This document shows positions 22,214 through 34,060 of a stretch of 64,000 bases of DNA, piece by piece. The stretch is from Kalmusia sp. IMI 367209 (taxonomy: Eukaryota > Ascomycota > Dothideomycetes > Pleosporales > Didymosphaeriaceae). The notes below the pieces were generated by a model. It worked only from the letters and a program-made list of their open reading frames with translations, was not told the origin of the DNA and made no database searches. Each line of letters opens with the position of its first letter. The stretch's first letter is position 1. Location of the stretch: positions 496,001 through 560,000 of the forward strand of contig JAPEUQ010000014.1 of assembly GCA_027946365.1 (NCBI GenBank), in the 5' to 3' direction. The translations under genes were made by a program, and so were the position numbers.

Positions 22214-25200
22214 ATGGCGGTCGACCCACTCTCCCCCATCGCGCCTGCGCGCATACGGGCACTTCTCCTGCCCGTCGGCCGCATCAAGCGCTCACGGTTC
22301 CTAACTTTTGTTGACCTCCTGCAGCCGCACTGCATGGTACGCCTTGGGGATATCAGCCCTGACCCTCGGCCAGACAGGAGTATGGCTCGTCGAGCAACAA
22401 GTGCCTTCCAACAAAATGCTAATATTGTCATCGCCCAGATATGTTCTCCCCATTGGCGTTCCCGAATGGGTCTCTTCTATATGACCTCTCAACGTCACTT
22501 CCACCGCCTTCGCATTTGTCATTATCGCCCTTTGAACAGTTTAGAGAACCGCTTCTGATCATCGGTATTGCTGACGCATCGGAATATCCTTGGCTTCGTC
22601 GGTCACGTGCCGAAACAGACGAGCAGGAGAATGCCCGTGCAAAGTCGGATCTGCAAAGTAGCGAGGACGATGAAATGCAATCGGCTATTGAAGATTTACG
22701 AGAGCAATTTCCAAAGGCCTATTTGCATAGCCTGATGATGTTTGATTGCCCATCTCAGCAGCATCCTCGTCTCCCACCAGAGGCCTTACTTGTGCCCCCA
22801 ACTGCACAGATCAGGATGACCACGATGAAAACGCTCATGTGTGATCTCACATCCACATTGCTGGCTGAGATGACTACTCTAGCAAAGTCTATTCAAGGCT
22901 TACCTACTGTCGCCTCACCAGCATCTCAAGCGGGTACGGCAGACAATGTTCCAAGCTGGGCCAGTGCAGACCCCACAGGGTCTCTTTTCTCCCGACGAAA
23001 TTCACAGACGCCTGCATCGAGCAGACCAGATTCCCCAGTTTCAACAGCTCAGAAAGATCTTCACCGAATGTCGATGCCTGTACTACCGTCATCCACAGGA
23101 GGATCATTAGCCGCCGATGACCCAAGAGCGTCGTCTCCTACTACACAAGGATCTCGCACCCCTCCAACCACATTCGATGAGATTTCTGGCATCAACGCGG
23201 CAAATACCCTCCATCGAACAGCGAGTAATTCATCGAAATCTAATAGTGCGGCAAGAGATCCTAGCGCCGACCGAGTTTCCATTCATGGCTTTGGCTCTGG
23301 TGGTGTTGGTGAGCGGGCGCGCAACAAAGGGAGGGGACGTGTTAGTGTTATTATCGGGACCCTATACCTCTGCGCAGGGCAGTGGCACGAAGCTTTAAAA
23401 GAACTTACGGAAGGAGCCACGAGAGCGCGAACATTCAGTGACCACTTGTGGCATGCAAAAGCCTTGGAGAATATTATGGTGTGCTTACTTTTATTTGCAT
23501 GGTCAGGCATGGACTTCCAGGTGCGCTCTATCATCCCGTCTTCAAGGCAGACCATAACGAATCTAGATACCCCAAATTTGCTATCCCGTGTATGAGAAAT
23601 CTTCAGGCACCAAATCACCCCAGCATACGCCAGCAAGTAGCATAGCCGATGTTGCCACGCCAGCAGCGGCGAGAACTTCTACCCATGAAGCCGCTCTGGA
23701 AAGTCTCAACACACTTCTTCCAGATCTAGTAAACATGATCTTGAACATCTATACACGAGCGTCAAACTTTGCTGGAGAATCACTCCCGCCACTCGCCTTC
23801 TCCGAGTGCGTCATTCGCTTCTCCAAGCTCCTGGCGGCGATGAACCTATCCGCAGGTTACCTTGACGACGATGCACTACAACATCTAGTACAACATACTC
23901 CGTTCCGACAAAAGCCACGACTTTCAGTTCCACGGCTTAGTGTGAATCCCACAAGGAACGATATCGCAGCTATGCTTTTCCGAGCCTTGCCAGGTCCACC
24001 CGAGAGTTCAGGTATGAGCCCAACCGACCGAGTTGTAGTTCTTGCAGGCGTCGCGTCTGTATTATCATCACTCGAGCTTCAAAGAAAAAAGGCCATTGTG
24101 ATGAAAGAGTTCATCACGTCTCTGATCCCAGGTCTGGTGCAAGCTCGCAAGGTTGGCGCAGCGGAAATGGGAGTTCACCCAGCTGCTGGCCTTGCTGCTT
24201 TGAACATGGCGAGTGGAAGCAATTCCGGAGCCGGTGCTCTTCATCTAGGTGAGGGCGAGGTGGAAAACGGTATCGACGAATTTTTGGGCTTGCTAGGCCG
24301 TGTCTACGGGATACCAGATTCTCGAGCTACCTTCAATTCGACTGCACTAGCTTCTGCAGCAAATGGAGAAACTGCAGGTACTGCTAGTCAAAACGCGGTA
24401 AAGGAAATCCTGCGGATAACGTCTTTAAGATCATTTGGCAGTCTTGGTCTTAAGCTGGACGTTTTGCGCATGTGTATTAATTTTTGCGAGGCTTTGCCAG
24501 ACTTCAACGGCGTACTCCACTTCACCGCGCTGCTTCTGAGAATTGCAGGTCCCGGCACAGCGCCCAAACCGAACAGTACTGATGTTTTCGTCTCGCTACC
24601 TCGTGAAGAGCAGGTACGACTGTTTGCCAACATTTCCCGCACAGTTGCTGCTGCGAATAAACTGGGTCTAAAACACGTTGAGACTGACTACTGGGATGAC
24701 TTCTTAGTCCGTGGTCTATTCATAATGGAACCACTAGTTCCCTTGCGACTGATCCATCATCGTCCTGCCGAGTTGAAAATCGCACCGTCCAAGGATGGCC
24801 CTTTTATTCACAATCCCTGGAATAAGGACCCCCAAGCAAATGCTGTTGAGACCATTCTCGTGGCAAATGAGGAATATAGATTCGTCATTGCTTTACAGAA
24901 CCCCTACGATTTCGACTTGGAAGTCGATTCTTTGCGAATAGCTGCCGAGGGCGTCGACTTTGTTGCCCACGAAGAGCTCTTCATTTTAGGGCCCTATCGA
25001 ACGCAGAAGTTCCCAATAAGTGGCATTGCTCGCTCTGACGGAATCCTGAATATTATTGGATGTTATATCAAAGTTACAGGTTGCCGTGAACGCTTGTTCC
25101 CCATCTTTCCTGACGCATGGCGGCCCGAGCGAGAACTAAAGATGAAAAAGATAGGACTCAAAGCTTGTCTCAGTGCCCCAATTTCTCGGCCTACATCGGC

Positions 25201-26839
25201 GGTCGGAACAGCAGAAGATTTAGCAAAAGCGTCCACGCCTAAGCCAGAAACGTTGACTTTCAACGTCATTCCCAATCAGCCTGTAGTCATAATCACGGAA
25301 CTATCTCTCCCACAAGGGGCCGTCATGGTGCTAGAAGGGGAGAAAAAACGATTCACTATCACCGTAAGGAACACATCGGAGACTACCGAGGTCGACTTCG
25401 TTCATGTTACCTTCCAGGACTCAGCGACGGCGGCTATACAAGCTGCCACGTCAAATCGAGATCTTCCGGCTGCCGAACTTCACGAACTCGAAGTTCAATT
25501 AGCGCACTTCCCCTCTCTCCGTTGGATCAAGGAAGATGACGAGGAAGCCATTTCTATAAAGCCAGGGCAGGAAGCAGAATTCGAAATCGAGGTTGTTGGT
25601 CGCACACGACTTACCGAAGCCATCATTCATATTGACTATGCTCACCTTGGCAAGCGACGCTCAGAGATCCACGACAAATTCTTCACTCGTCAGGTCTCCG
25701 TACCTATTTCTATAACGGTCAATGCAAGCGTCCAACTGCAGCGACCTGACATAGTATCACTCTCTGGTGATTTTGCTTGGTCAACCCAGGTGAAGCAATG
25801 GCCGTCTTCGACTAATGCGACATCTAATAACCCCACGGAATTGTCAGCGAGCAAGGATGATGGCTACTTCCAAGCATTCTTGCGCCACATGAGATCACAA
25901 GGTGATAGCGATGAGTTCTGCATGCTTTTATTGGACCTGCGCAACTCTTGGCCAAATCCTCTGAACGTTTTTCTCCAAGTTCGAGGACTCCCCATCGATT
26001 CGAACAGCCCAAAGCCCTGGAACGAAGCTTACACAGTGAACGAGGTTATTCAACCAGGCCATATCAACCGGATTGTCCTCATTCTTCCCAAGATTCACCT
26101 CAAAGATCCATTCGCCCCAGTGCCATCCCTTAACCCGGCGAACCAGCGGCAATTCGTCGTCAGCACAAGCAAGATCTCTCCAGAGATAGAGCGTGCAAAT
26201 CGAGAAGCATTCTGGTACCGTCATGAGCTGATGAAGCTTATTCGCGGTACATGGAAGGAGGAGGGCCATGGTCGGACCGGAGATCTTGAGCTGCGCACCA
26301 TACGCTTCTCGCCACGCATGGTCGAGGCTATCAAGTTGGGCGATATCATGATCGAGACGAGCATTGAGTCAGACGTTCCCTCTAATACAGATGTCAATGC
26401 AGTGCAACAGCTCGGTCGCACAAGCTTCGAGGTCAACGTCGACGAATTCCTAACTCTAAAGACTCGGATCTACAACCGGAGCTCTTCACCAGTCGCGCCC
26501 CTACTAAGATTGCAACCTCATGTCGCCGGTCTAGCCCACAACATCGCACTTGATCTTGACAAACGCTTCTCCTGGACCGGAGTTCTGCAACGCCGCCTCC
26601 CTATAATCCAACCGGGGGGAGCGGTAGAATCTGAACTCGGCATCATCGCGCTTACCAGCGGTGTCTTCGAGATTGGTGCAACGGTAGATGAAGTCGAACT
26701 TCAGCAGCCAGTAAGTGAGGTCAAAGGAAATAGGCCGAGAAGTGGGACGGCGACATTGCAGGCCGAGGTCCTGGGAGAGCCAAAGTTGCGTTCTTGGCAT
26801 ATGAGGGAGCCATGTACGATTGTGGCGAAGAGGAGGTGA
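22214..26839 (+). CDS. TRS120: TRAPPII complex subunit Trs120 (TRAPPC9 homologue)
   Basis: Three exons (22214-22379, 22439-23520, 23567-26839; introns 59 and 46 nt) give 1506 residues. TRAPPII is the guanine-nucleotide exchange complex for Ypt31/Rab11 at the late Golgi. The N terminus PARIRALLLPVGRIKRS with RLGDISPD and then NMFSPLAFPNG is the family signature, and the first splice junction falls inside it. Other conserved blocks are VIIGTLYLCAGQWHEALKEL (a TPR-like helix pair), HLWHAKALENIMVCLLL, ICYPVYEKSSG at the second junction, PLRLIHHRPAELKI, and immunoglobulin-like beta segments in the C-terminal half. A Ser/Pro-rich insert of about 150 residues (near 190-340) is typical of filamentous fungi. 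The frame is intact, unlike the neighbouring DUF3684 gene. Confidence 0.95.
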
Positions 26840-27557
26840 TAGTGCTTTGAGGGAGTGGTATGTGAATTTGTAGATATATAGCTGGAATGGAGATATGTTG
26901 ATGATAAATGAGCCCCATCTCCGTTCACAGATATGGTATTCATGTTATCTATGCGCTGGCCTTGAAAAAGGGTTGTCAACTAAAGCGTATATACAAAACG
27001 CAGACGAAGATCTAGAACAGCATTCGTGATCGTTCTGCCATGGTATATAGGCTGTAGAACCTTATGATTGTCATGCATTTCCCAAAAAGGCATCAAGCTA
27101 TTCACAAGCTCTTACAACGGGCCGCAGCTGTAGAGAGACTGTGATCAAAGTGATGTGCGTCATTTCCCGACGTCAAACCACTGAAAGACTGAAATGCGAG
27201 GATTGGAAACTCCACACATCACTTCTTCGATACCTATCAGTCGTTGATTAGTTGATAGTGTTTGCCTCCAACATTACGCAAGGTTAAATTGAGCTACACC
27301 ATTTCCCCGTTCCGCACCAGTGTCACTGACGTCTACAAACGCCCGCACCAGATCTTCTCGTAATGGTGTTCACCTCTTCTCTTCGCACGGTCACCCCAGC
27401 GATGGCGAACCCCACTTTTCCGCGCTGCTGCTACAGATATGAACACAGCACCTTCACGCCTCACCACTCTTTAAACCACTCTCATTTGTTACTTCTCTCC
27501 CCCAATTGTTCAACACATATACATTCCTTCCATCAAACAACTCGACCCGTCTTCTCG
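26840..27557. other. Intergenic; 3' UTR of TRS120 and promoter of the secreted protein gene
   Basis: From 27363 the frame of the next gene is already open, but the signal peptide begins only at 27558, so the upstream part is probably 5' UTR. No other gene seen. Confidence 0.45.
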
Positions 27558-28658
27558 ATGAAGCTCACCCTTCTTCTCCTCGGTGGCGCGCTCAGCGTTG
27601 CCGCATACCCACAAGGCATTCATTGCCCGATCGATGGCGACTGTGGCCTTCGCCAAATCACAACTGCATTTCCGAGCTCGAAGCCGCACGACTCAAAGCC
27701 ATCTACTCCAGCGGAGGTAACCGCAGGTGCCGAGTATCGACAAGTCCATTGCCCTATCGGAAGCGCTTGTGGACATGGTCCAGCCGTACCTTCATCTTCG
27801 AGCTCGAGCACTGTCCACAAGTCTAAACCATTCATGCCCGCTTCACAGACTGCAGGCGTCGAGTTCAGCATCGACGTCACGCTTGCCGATCCCACTTCTA
27901 CGTCTTCATGTCTGGTGCCTGAGGGTTGCAAGTCGACCACTGTCAAGCCGACCCACACGACTACGCCCACGGAGACGAAATCCTGCAGCTTGCCTGAGCG
28001 CTGTAGTCTAAGTATCGTCAAGCTTTCTCCAACACTGTCTGCACCAGCCGTTGAACCTACACTCGGTTTGAGCGTTCATCTTCCACCTTTGCCCGTGTCA
28101 ACCACCAGTCATAAGTTCACTTCCCTCTGGCTGCAGAGCGGGAATCCTACCGATCCTCCCAACCCAATTCAGATGAAGCCAATTTTCGTCAATTCCGTCC
28201 ACACAACCGAGTCGCATTTCCCTACGCCTCAGTCCGTGGCCCCTCCTTCCATCCGCACCAACTCAGATGGCGTATGGGTCTACCCCGAGCCCACGCCGAC
28301 CGCTCTCCCTGTTCACGAAGTCCAGGAACAGGAAGAGGATTATGAAGAAGAAGAAAAACAAGGTTACACGTCTGATCCCCTTTCAGCCTTGCCCGACGCA
28401 AAGGAGAAGCGTCAACGCCCACACATCCCCTCGCCCGTGTCTTTCTCCCACCCCACACCAATCCCAGGCTGGAGTTTCCCTCCCTCCTCCAAACCTACCC
28501 AGGTAACCGTCCGTGCTGGAGGGAAACGCCAAGTTGATATTTGGGACGTCCCGGATCCAGTGTGGCCCACTGCAACGCGCAAGGCTGATGAGAAGCGCCA
28601 GGTGGACCTCTGGTTGCACAACGAATCGCCGACAACGCTAAAGACGGTGGCTATCTAA
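27558..28658 (+). CDS. Secreted protein with four C-x5-C motifs and Kex2-type Lys-Arg sites; unknown function
   Basis: Not recognised. It is a single-exon 366-residue protein. The N terminus MKLTLLLLGGALSVAAYP is a clear signal peptide with likely cleavage after A16 or nearby. The first part holds an imperfect duplication of about 42 residues (HCPIDGDCG at 22-30 and HCPIGSACG at 64-72, each followed by a KP...P...TAGxEY/F segment). Two further C-x5-C pairs are at 118-124 and 143-149. A Pro/Ser/Thr-rich middle looks fit for O-glycosylation. An acidic patch (about 256-267) precedes three Lys-Arg sites at 284-285, 323-324 and 346-347. The last two are followed by QVDIW and QVDLW, so Kex2 cleavage would release related peptides. 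It could be a Kex2-processed precursor, a cell-wall protein or an effector-like protein; the first is inference from the sites. An in-frame Met at 27363 lacks a signal peptide context. Confidence 0.75.
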   Translation: MKLTLLLLGGALSVAAYPQGIHCPIDGDCGLRQITTAFPSSKPHDSKPSTPAEVTAGAEYRQVHCPIGSACGHGPAVPSSSSSSTVHKSKPFMPASQTAGVEFSIDVTLADPTSTSSCLVPEGCKSTTVKPTHTTTPTETKSCSLPERCSLSIVKLSPTLSAPAVEPTLGLSVHLPPLPVSTTSHKFTSLWLQSGNPTDPPNPIQMKPIFVNSVHTTESHFPTPQSVAPPSIRTNSDGVWVYPEPTPTALPVHEVQEQEEDYEEEEKQGYTSDPLSALPDAKEKRQRPHIPSPVSFSHPTPIPGWSFPPSSKPTQVTVRAGGKRQVDIWDVPDPVWPTATRKADEKRQVDLWLHNESPTTLKTVAI

Positions 28659-29194
28659 GGAATCTGTGTGCGCGCGCGTGGACTACTAAGGATCGTGATT
28701 GTTTGGTCTTGGTAATAATTCGGTCAAGACGTAATGATGGGATGGCAACGATTACGGTATACCATATGATGAGAAACGACTTCATGAAAATGGCGATGAA
28801 AGGTGTTCGATACATGATAGGACCGTAGGGATTATGTAGATTTCAGGACGTAAGGTCTAATGTAGCTGAATGTTGAGAAAAGTGAAACATTTGAGCATCT
28901 TCGGTCTTGCTATCGAGGTGGGTTGTACATTGCTTATTTACTTAATGATTCCGGCAAAGGTCGAATGAAGATAACGAAACCCAGCAAAGTAGACTGCCAA
29001 AGGTAAAATAAAATACATGAAGCGATTGAATAACTATATACGTGTCGTGATCCCACACATTGATCTGTGGACTACGCATTCCACATCCTCGGGATCTTCC
29101 TAGAGCAACTCAACCATGCACGAAGATCCAGCACTCCAAACAGCCCCTTTCTTTTTATCCTTCGTATTGGCCGGCATATCGTGGTGCCTCAAAG
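28659..29194. other. Convergent 3' region, no gene seen
   Basis: It lies between the secreted protein gene and the carrier gene, whose 3' ends face each other. AT-rich from 28800 to 29050. Confidence 0.45.
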
Positions 29195-30370
29195 TTACCT
29201 CGAAGCAATCTTCTTCCGTGCCGAAACCGTATACGCATACAGCGCATCCTTGAATGCAAAGAGAAACGCCGCCGTGATAACACTTTGCGTAACTTTCGGT
29301 CCGATACCTGTTCACAGTCAGTCATCGCCCTTAGCACAACGCTTCTATCCCTTCGCAGCCCTTCATTACACTCACCTCCATACAACCCCGCATACCCCTC
29401 CTCCGCAATAATTCGCCTAAACGTTGTGAACATGTTCTCCTTGGGACCATCCTTGCCCGCCACATGCATCCTCGACTTCACCGTAATATACGGATATGTA
29501 ATACTTGTCGCGAGTAACTTGCCCAGTGCACCCAGATAAAACGCATCGGTAGGCGTCACCCTACGCTTCTTCTCCAGCGTGTTCTTCAGCTGCTCGAACA
29601 CAGTATACTGCAAGATCGGGTTTATGACGAGCACGAGGGCGGGCATAACGCCGGCGAAGAGGCGCGCGGGACCTTCTTCGCGGAGCAGCGCGAGGAGCGT
29701 GCCGAGCGTGGAAGGTTTCTTTGCTGGCGGAGCGCCAGGCAGGGCGTCGGCGGACTCGGACTTTCGCGCCGTCATGCGCGTGTTTATGACCCAGATGGGA
29801 TTTGTGATGAGAACGGTTGCGCTACCAGCGATGGCGCCCGCAATCATGGATTCGACGGTTGTGAGTTTCTTGGAAGCGCGACCGGCTTTGAGGGCAGCTT
29901 TCTCGAAGAAGGCGCGGGTCCATTCGTACCCTATCCACTATCAGTATGTTCCTCTTTCTGGCTGACTGGGATGCGTAGAGGTAATGGGAGCGTACAATAG
30001 TAGTACACAAAATTGGTAACGCTGATGCCAAAGAGCGCGGAGTCGAGTCCTGCATACAGCCCCGCGACGCCCTCGCGTTTGATGATGCGACGCGCAGCAT
30101 TGAGTGTGGACGATTGTGCGCGTTTCGATTCGACCTGAGCGCGTGTAGAGAGCGTGATGAGTGGATAGCTGCAGTATCTTGGTCAGACTTTGCAGAGCAA
30201 TGGGAGCATGACGGATATCCAACGTACGTCAAAGCCATCGATAGCAGCCCTCCGCCCGCGCCGGCAAGCGCATGCGCAACATTGTCGCTCTGCTGCGCCG
30301 CCGTGCTCGTAGGCACCGACTGCGTCGACTCAGCCAGCTTCCCTTGTGCTGTCTTCTGTGCCTCGGACAT
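29195..30370 (-). CDS. ANT1: Peroxisomal adenine nucleotide transporter (Ant1/PMP34-like mitochondrial carrier family)
   Basis: Exons 30370-30228, 30168-29996, 29930-29376 and 29307-29195 (introns 59, 65 and 68 nt) give 327 residues, nearly the same as yeast Ant1. The three carrier repeats are clear: YPLITLSTRAQ, NPIWVINTRMT and YPYITVKSRMH, each the P-x-D/E-x-x-K/R type with changes typical of the peroxisomal branch. GVAGLYAGLDSALFGISVTNFVYYY and EEGYAGLYGGIGPKVTQS follow the normal repeat order. Ant1 exchanges ATP for AMP across the peroxisomal membrane to feed fatty-acid activation. The C terminus ends KKIASR. The assignment to the peroxisomal rather than a mitochondrial carrier rests on these motif variants and length. 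Confidence 0.88.
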
Positions 30371-30961
30371 CTTGACCTATGTGTGTCTCGGAGTGATGCG
30401 CGGGGCAAACGGGTGGGCGGGATCGTTTGACGTTGGTATGGTTCGCAGGCAAATGCGTTTCTGCTAGACTTGTAGGAAGGGAAAGAATATGTCAGGAAGA
30501 AAGAATCAGCTACGTCGGCACAAGGTGCGCAAAAAGAGGGCAAGAATACAGCATCACAGGCAAACTGCGGAACCGCTCCTAGCTTGTGAACGTCACTCGC
30601 GTCCACTGTACATTCCGAGCCGCGTTTGGGCCGAGGTAAGCGGGCGTCACGTGTGCGGGTATGCACTTCCTCGACCACGAAGGACAATTTCCTCCTTTAT
30701 GCGTCTCATCTTGCTTTCCGCTTTTGCACATGCTATTTTGACGGGCTAGTCAATTACAACGTACAATTGGTAGTTGTGCGTCAGGGGTGCGGTACCAGGA
30801 GAGATTGGTGCACGTGTGGGAACCAAGACCTCCGGTTTTCTCCTAGGTGGAGATTTTGCCTGCGTTTGGGCTAGTGATAGTGGACTGTGATGAAACCAGG
30901 TGACTTTTGCAACCTCATGCCCTATTCTGAAGCTGTTCCCTATGGGAACTATCATTTTTAC
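30371..30961. other. Intergenic between carrier and MFS genes
   Basis: Both neighbours are on the minus strand, so this holds the carrier promoter and the MFS 3' UTR. No gene seen. Confidence 0.45.
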
Positions 30962-32891
30962 TCACGCCGCCTTACTGTTAAGTAACTTCCTCATCTTTCT
31001 CTCGACCATTAACCCCATCATAAGCACGCCCATGCCCCCAAAACCCGTCATAGCAACAGCCTGCCATCCAAACCCTCTTGCATAGGCTTCCCTTACCAGT
31101 TTTTGTATGGGTTCCGGGAAGGTCCCTACAGCCTCAGCAGACAACTTGATAGCGCCCATCTGCTCCACTGACAGCGTGCCAGAGAGCTCGTCCGTGGTGT
31201 ACCGGTTGAGGATGTTGACGCTGATGGCTACACCTATCGCGCCGCCTAAAGAGCGGAACTGACCAACGCCGCCCATACCTACGGCTATCGCAAATCGTTA
31301 GTACGGTTTGAAGAGGAGAGAACAGAGGTAAACGGAAGAAAGGGGAACTCACAAAGATCTTTCGGTTTGAAGAATACTGTAGCGGCTAGGACTGCAATTG
31401 CACTCGTAATTCCCAGACCGAATCCCGTGATAGCTTCAAAGCCATACTTCGAAGCTGGGAACGACAGCAAATTGCTCGGACGCATGATCATCAGTCCCAC
31501 GCCTAAGGTCTGGATCGCTGTGCCTATAAGAAGTAAATAGAATGGCGGCACGTGCATGCTCGTCATGAAGTAGGCACCCACGGCTGACCCGAGAGGGTCG
31601 ACCAGCGTCACGGGGAGCAAGCGGTATCCTGCTGACAGCGCTGAAGATCTGTCTACAACCTGGAATCGTTGGGGCAGCGTGACGGTGAGCGAGAACAGCA
31701 TGGCACCCATCCAAAAAGCAGATGCGAAGAGACCAAGACAAAAGCGGTCTGTGAGAATGTGCCATGGAACGAGCGGTTCCTGGTCCGTGGTTCGGGTGGC
31801 TTGAATTTTGGACCAAGCTACAAAAGTGATGTAAAGTGCAACACCACTGATGAGTGGTGCAAGAACAATGGCGCTGGTCCATGCATGGCCTGTGCCACTC
31901 TCTTCAAGGGCAGTTAGAAGGAGTGTTGTTGCAGCGAGGAGGATTAGTGTTCCCATGATGTCTACCTTCTGAAGCGCGGTTCGAGAAATCTTAGGCGCTT
32001 CTGAGGGTTTGGCGTATGGGAAATGCGCCGGGACCGCAATATACAACAACATCAAACAAAATATGCCAGTAGGGACGCTGTAGAATGTAAGTTGGGGATT
32101 ATCGTAAGATTGAAGTGAAACCCACTTGAGCCAAAATATCCATCTCCAAGACGTCCTCTGGCTGATCAAGCCGCCAAAGATTGGCCCGAGAAGACTAGAC
32201 ATGGTCGCTACGCATGAGATGATTGTTGAGTAAAGCGTGTATTGATCTGGTGTGCACATTTCTGGGAGCATGACAAACACCATAGTGTACATAGCAGCTC
32301 CGCCTATGCCTTGGAATGCACGAAAAACGATGCTGAAGAGGTCAGCTAGTCATCAGCTTTAAACGAGAGTCGATATAGATACATTTGAATTAGGGTTTTC
32401 GCAAGCGCACATGCAATAGAAGCAACGATGAATATCGTGAGACCTGATGCAACGATGGCTCGTCGTCCAAATATATCGCTCAACTTAGCTGTGATAATCA
32501 AGAAGCCTATCATGTCCAGTGTCAGCACATATTCACATACTTCACTTGACGATCAGACGTGCCAGTATAAGTAAGCAAATACGTATTCACAATCCAACTG
32601 CTTCTTTCAAAACCGCCCAACGAGTTCGTGATGTGCACCAGCGCGGTACTGACAATCGTGCTATCTAGCAACGACAAGAACAGACTTAAGCAAAGCCTGC
32701 GATTGTCAACGAGCCACTCCCACTAGGGAAAAATTGGAAACGCACGTAAGTGTTAAAAGTTGCAATTTCATCCCCGACAGGGCCATGCGCTCTGGACCTT
32801 CCATTGTGCCATCCGTTGCATCTTTAGGCATCTGAACCTCTTCATCAACAACCGCATTCTCGCCTTTAGCTTCTCCGTCTGTGGCCTCCAT
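30962..32891 (-). CDS. MFS drug:H+ antiporter-like transporter (14-span, DHA2 type)
   Basis: Six exons (32891-32746, 32696-32563, 32506-32383, 32332-32126, 32077-31353, 31284-30962) give 552 residues. The fold is a major facilitator: LDSTIVSTALVHITNSLGG is the D1-like motif of the first span, AKLSDIFGRR is motif A, and SWRWIFWLNVPTGIF is the motif typical of the 14-span DHA2 family. Many further hydrophobic spans follow, to GFGGMGVLMMGLMV near the C terminus. The N-terminal 40 residues are acidic and hydrophilic. Two introns deserve note: 32507-32562 starts with GC (GCACGT), and 32078-32125 is a stop-free 48-nt intron. The substrate cannot be told; no biosynthetic genes lie beside it. Confidence 0.87.
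32078..32125 (-). other. Stop-free 48-nt intron in the MFS gene
   Basis: GTGGGT donor and CTACAG acceptor. Removal turns an odd insertion of 16 residues into WLNVPTG, the usual family motif. Confidence 0.8.
32507..32562 (-). other. Likely GC-AG intron (56 nt) in the MFS gene
   Basis: The only junction that gives TYTGFLIITAKLSDIFGRR uses a GCACGT donor and a GATAG acceptor, with TGCTGAC as a branch site. The nearest GT donor gives the wrong frame. Confidence 0.65.
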
Positions 32892-34060
32892 CGCTGATCT
32901 CTGGAGGGGTCTCGATAAGAACCAGACGTCGCGATGATTTTGAGAGGTTGTGAGGCTCGGCCGGCTATAATCCTTCAGGACCAGGAATCCTTCCTTTCAA
33001 CCGGCTACACAATCGCGCACTCATAGACGCATCCGTCTCTTAACCACCATAGACGTAACTCGTCGACATATCGCACTCTTCGACGTAAGCGCCATTACGG
33101 CGCAAAGCGACTCTCGTTGAGCGGAATATCGTTTTCGCGAAGGCGTCTTACACCCCAGCCAGATGCATCCTGCACAGTTCGGCATTTAGCCGAGACAGCT
33201 CCTTTAGGAAAGTTTATAGCCGGGCTGTGCAGTGCCACGATACTGTCAGCCTTACTTGCGGAGCTCCATTAACTTTCACATTGGGGTCCGGAAGTGAGGT
33301 AAGGTGAGGTAAGCATGGCAATCAAGATTTCTCGTGCGCTATCGGAGAGCGAGTCTAGTGCTCTCTGGCCGAACTGCGGACACTCGTGGAAGACGCCCCA
33401 TTTTCCTTTCCAAGCAATACCGGCCGAAAGAGCGTTCTAGATGAACAGCAACATGGTACCAAGACTAAAGTCCGATGACATGAAGTTATTTGAGTTATTC
33501 CAGAGTACACGTACGAGGATTACAGGCTGCAAATATAGACTTAGCGTTGCACGGTCAAGCAGCGAGTTCGGTGACGAGGGTGCATTAGGAGACCTATGTG
33601 AGCCACTTCTCAAAGTCCGGAGGATGAAGACGAGAGAAGGGGTACCCAATGGAGGAACATGTATTCTACGGACAGACTATGGTCATGACGTATGCTATGC
33701 CCTCCTACTCATGTGCTTACCCTTCTGTGACTTGTCGCTCAGGTACCTCTCTGCAAGAAAACCCCTAGAATCATGCATCACTTCGTTGCACTAAGTCGGT
33801 GCTGAATGTATTGGGTAGTTGGAATTGACAACAAAACGTGCACAGATGCAGTGAGCGAAGCTCAGAAGACAGTAGTAACACTTTCCAAATCTATACTTTT
33901 TTATAGAATGAATGAACGTAGCGAACGTTGACTCGCTAAAAAGAAGGACCCTAAATTATACAACAAATATCGCTCACAAAGGGAAACCGGGTATAAGTGT
34001 CCAAGGAATGCGCCTACACCAGCCCAGGTACCATTTCGATCGTACGCCTAGCCCGATTAC
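32892..34060. other. Intergenic 1.2 kb, no convincing gene
   Basis: MFS promoter on one side and 3' end of the membrane protein gene on the other. An open stretch at 33441-33794 (+) shows no family feature. GTGAGGTAAG is partly repeated near 33294-33310. Confidence 0.4.

Noticed and set aside
33441..33794. 117-codon open frame (+)
   Set aside because: No domain, no splice partners, weak codon pattern and no start context; reads as chance.
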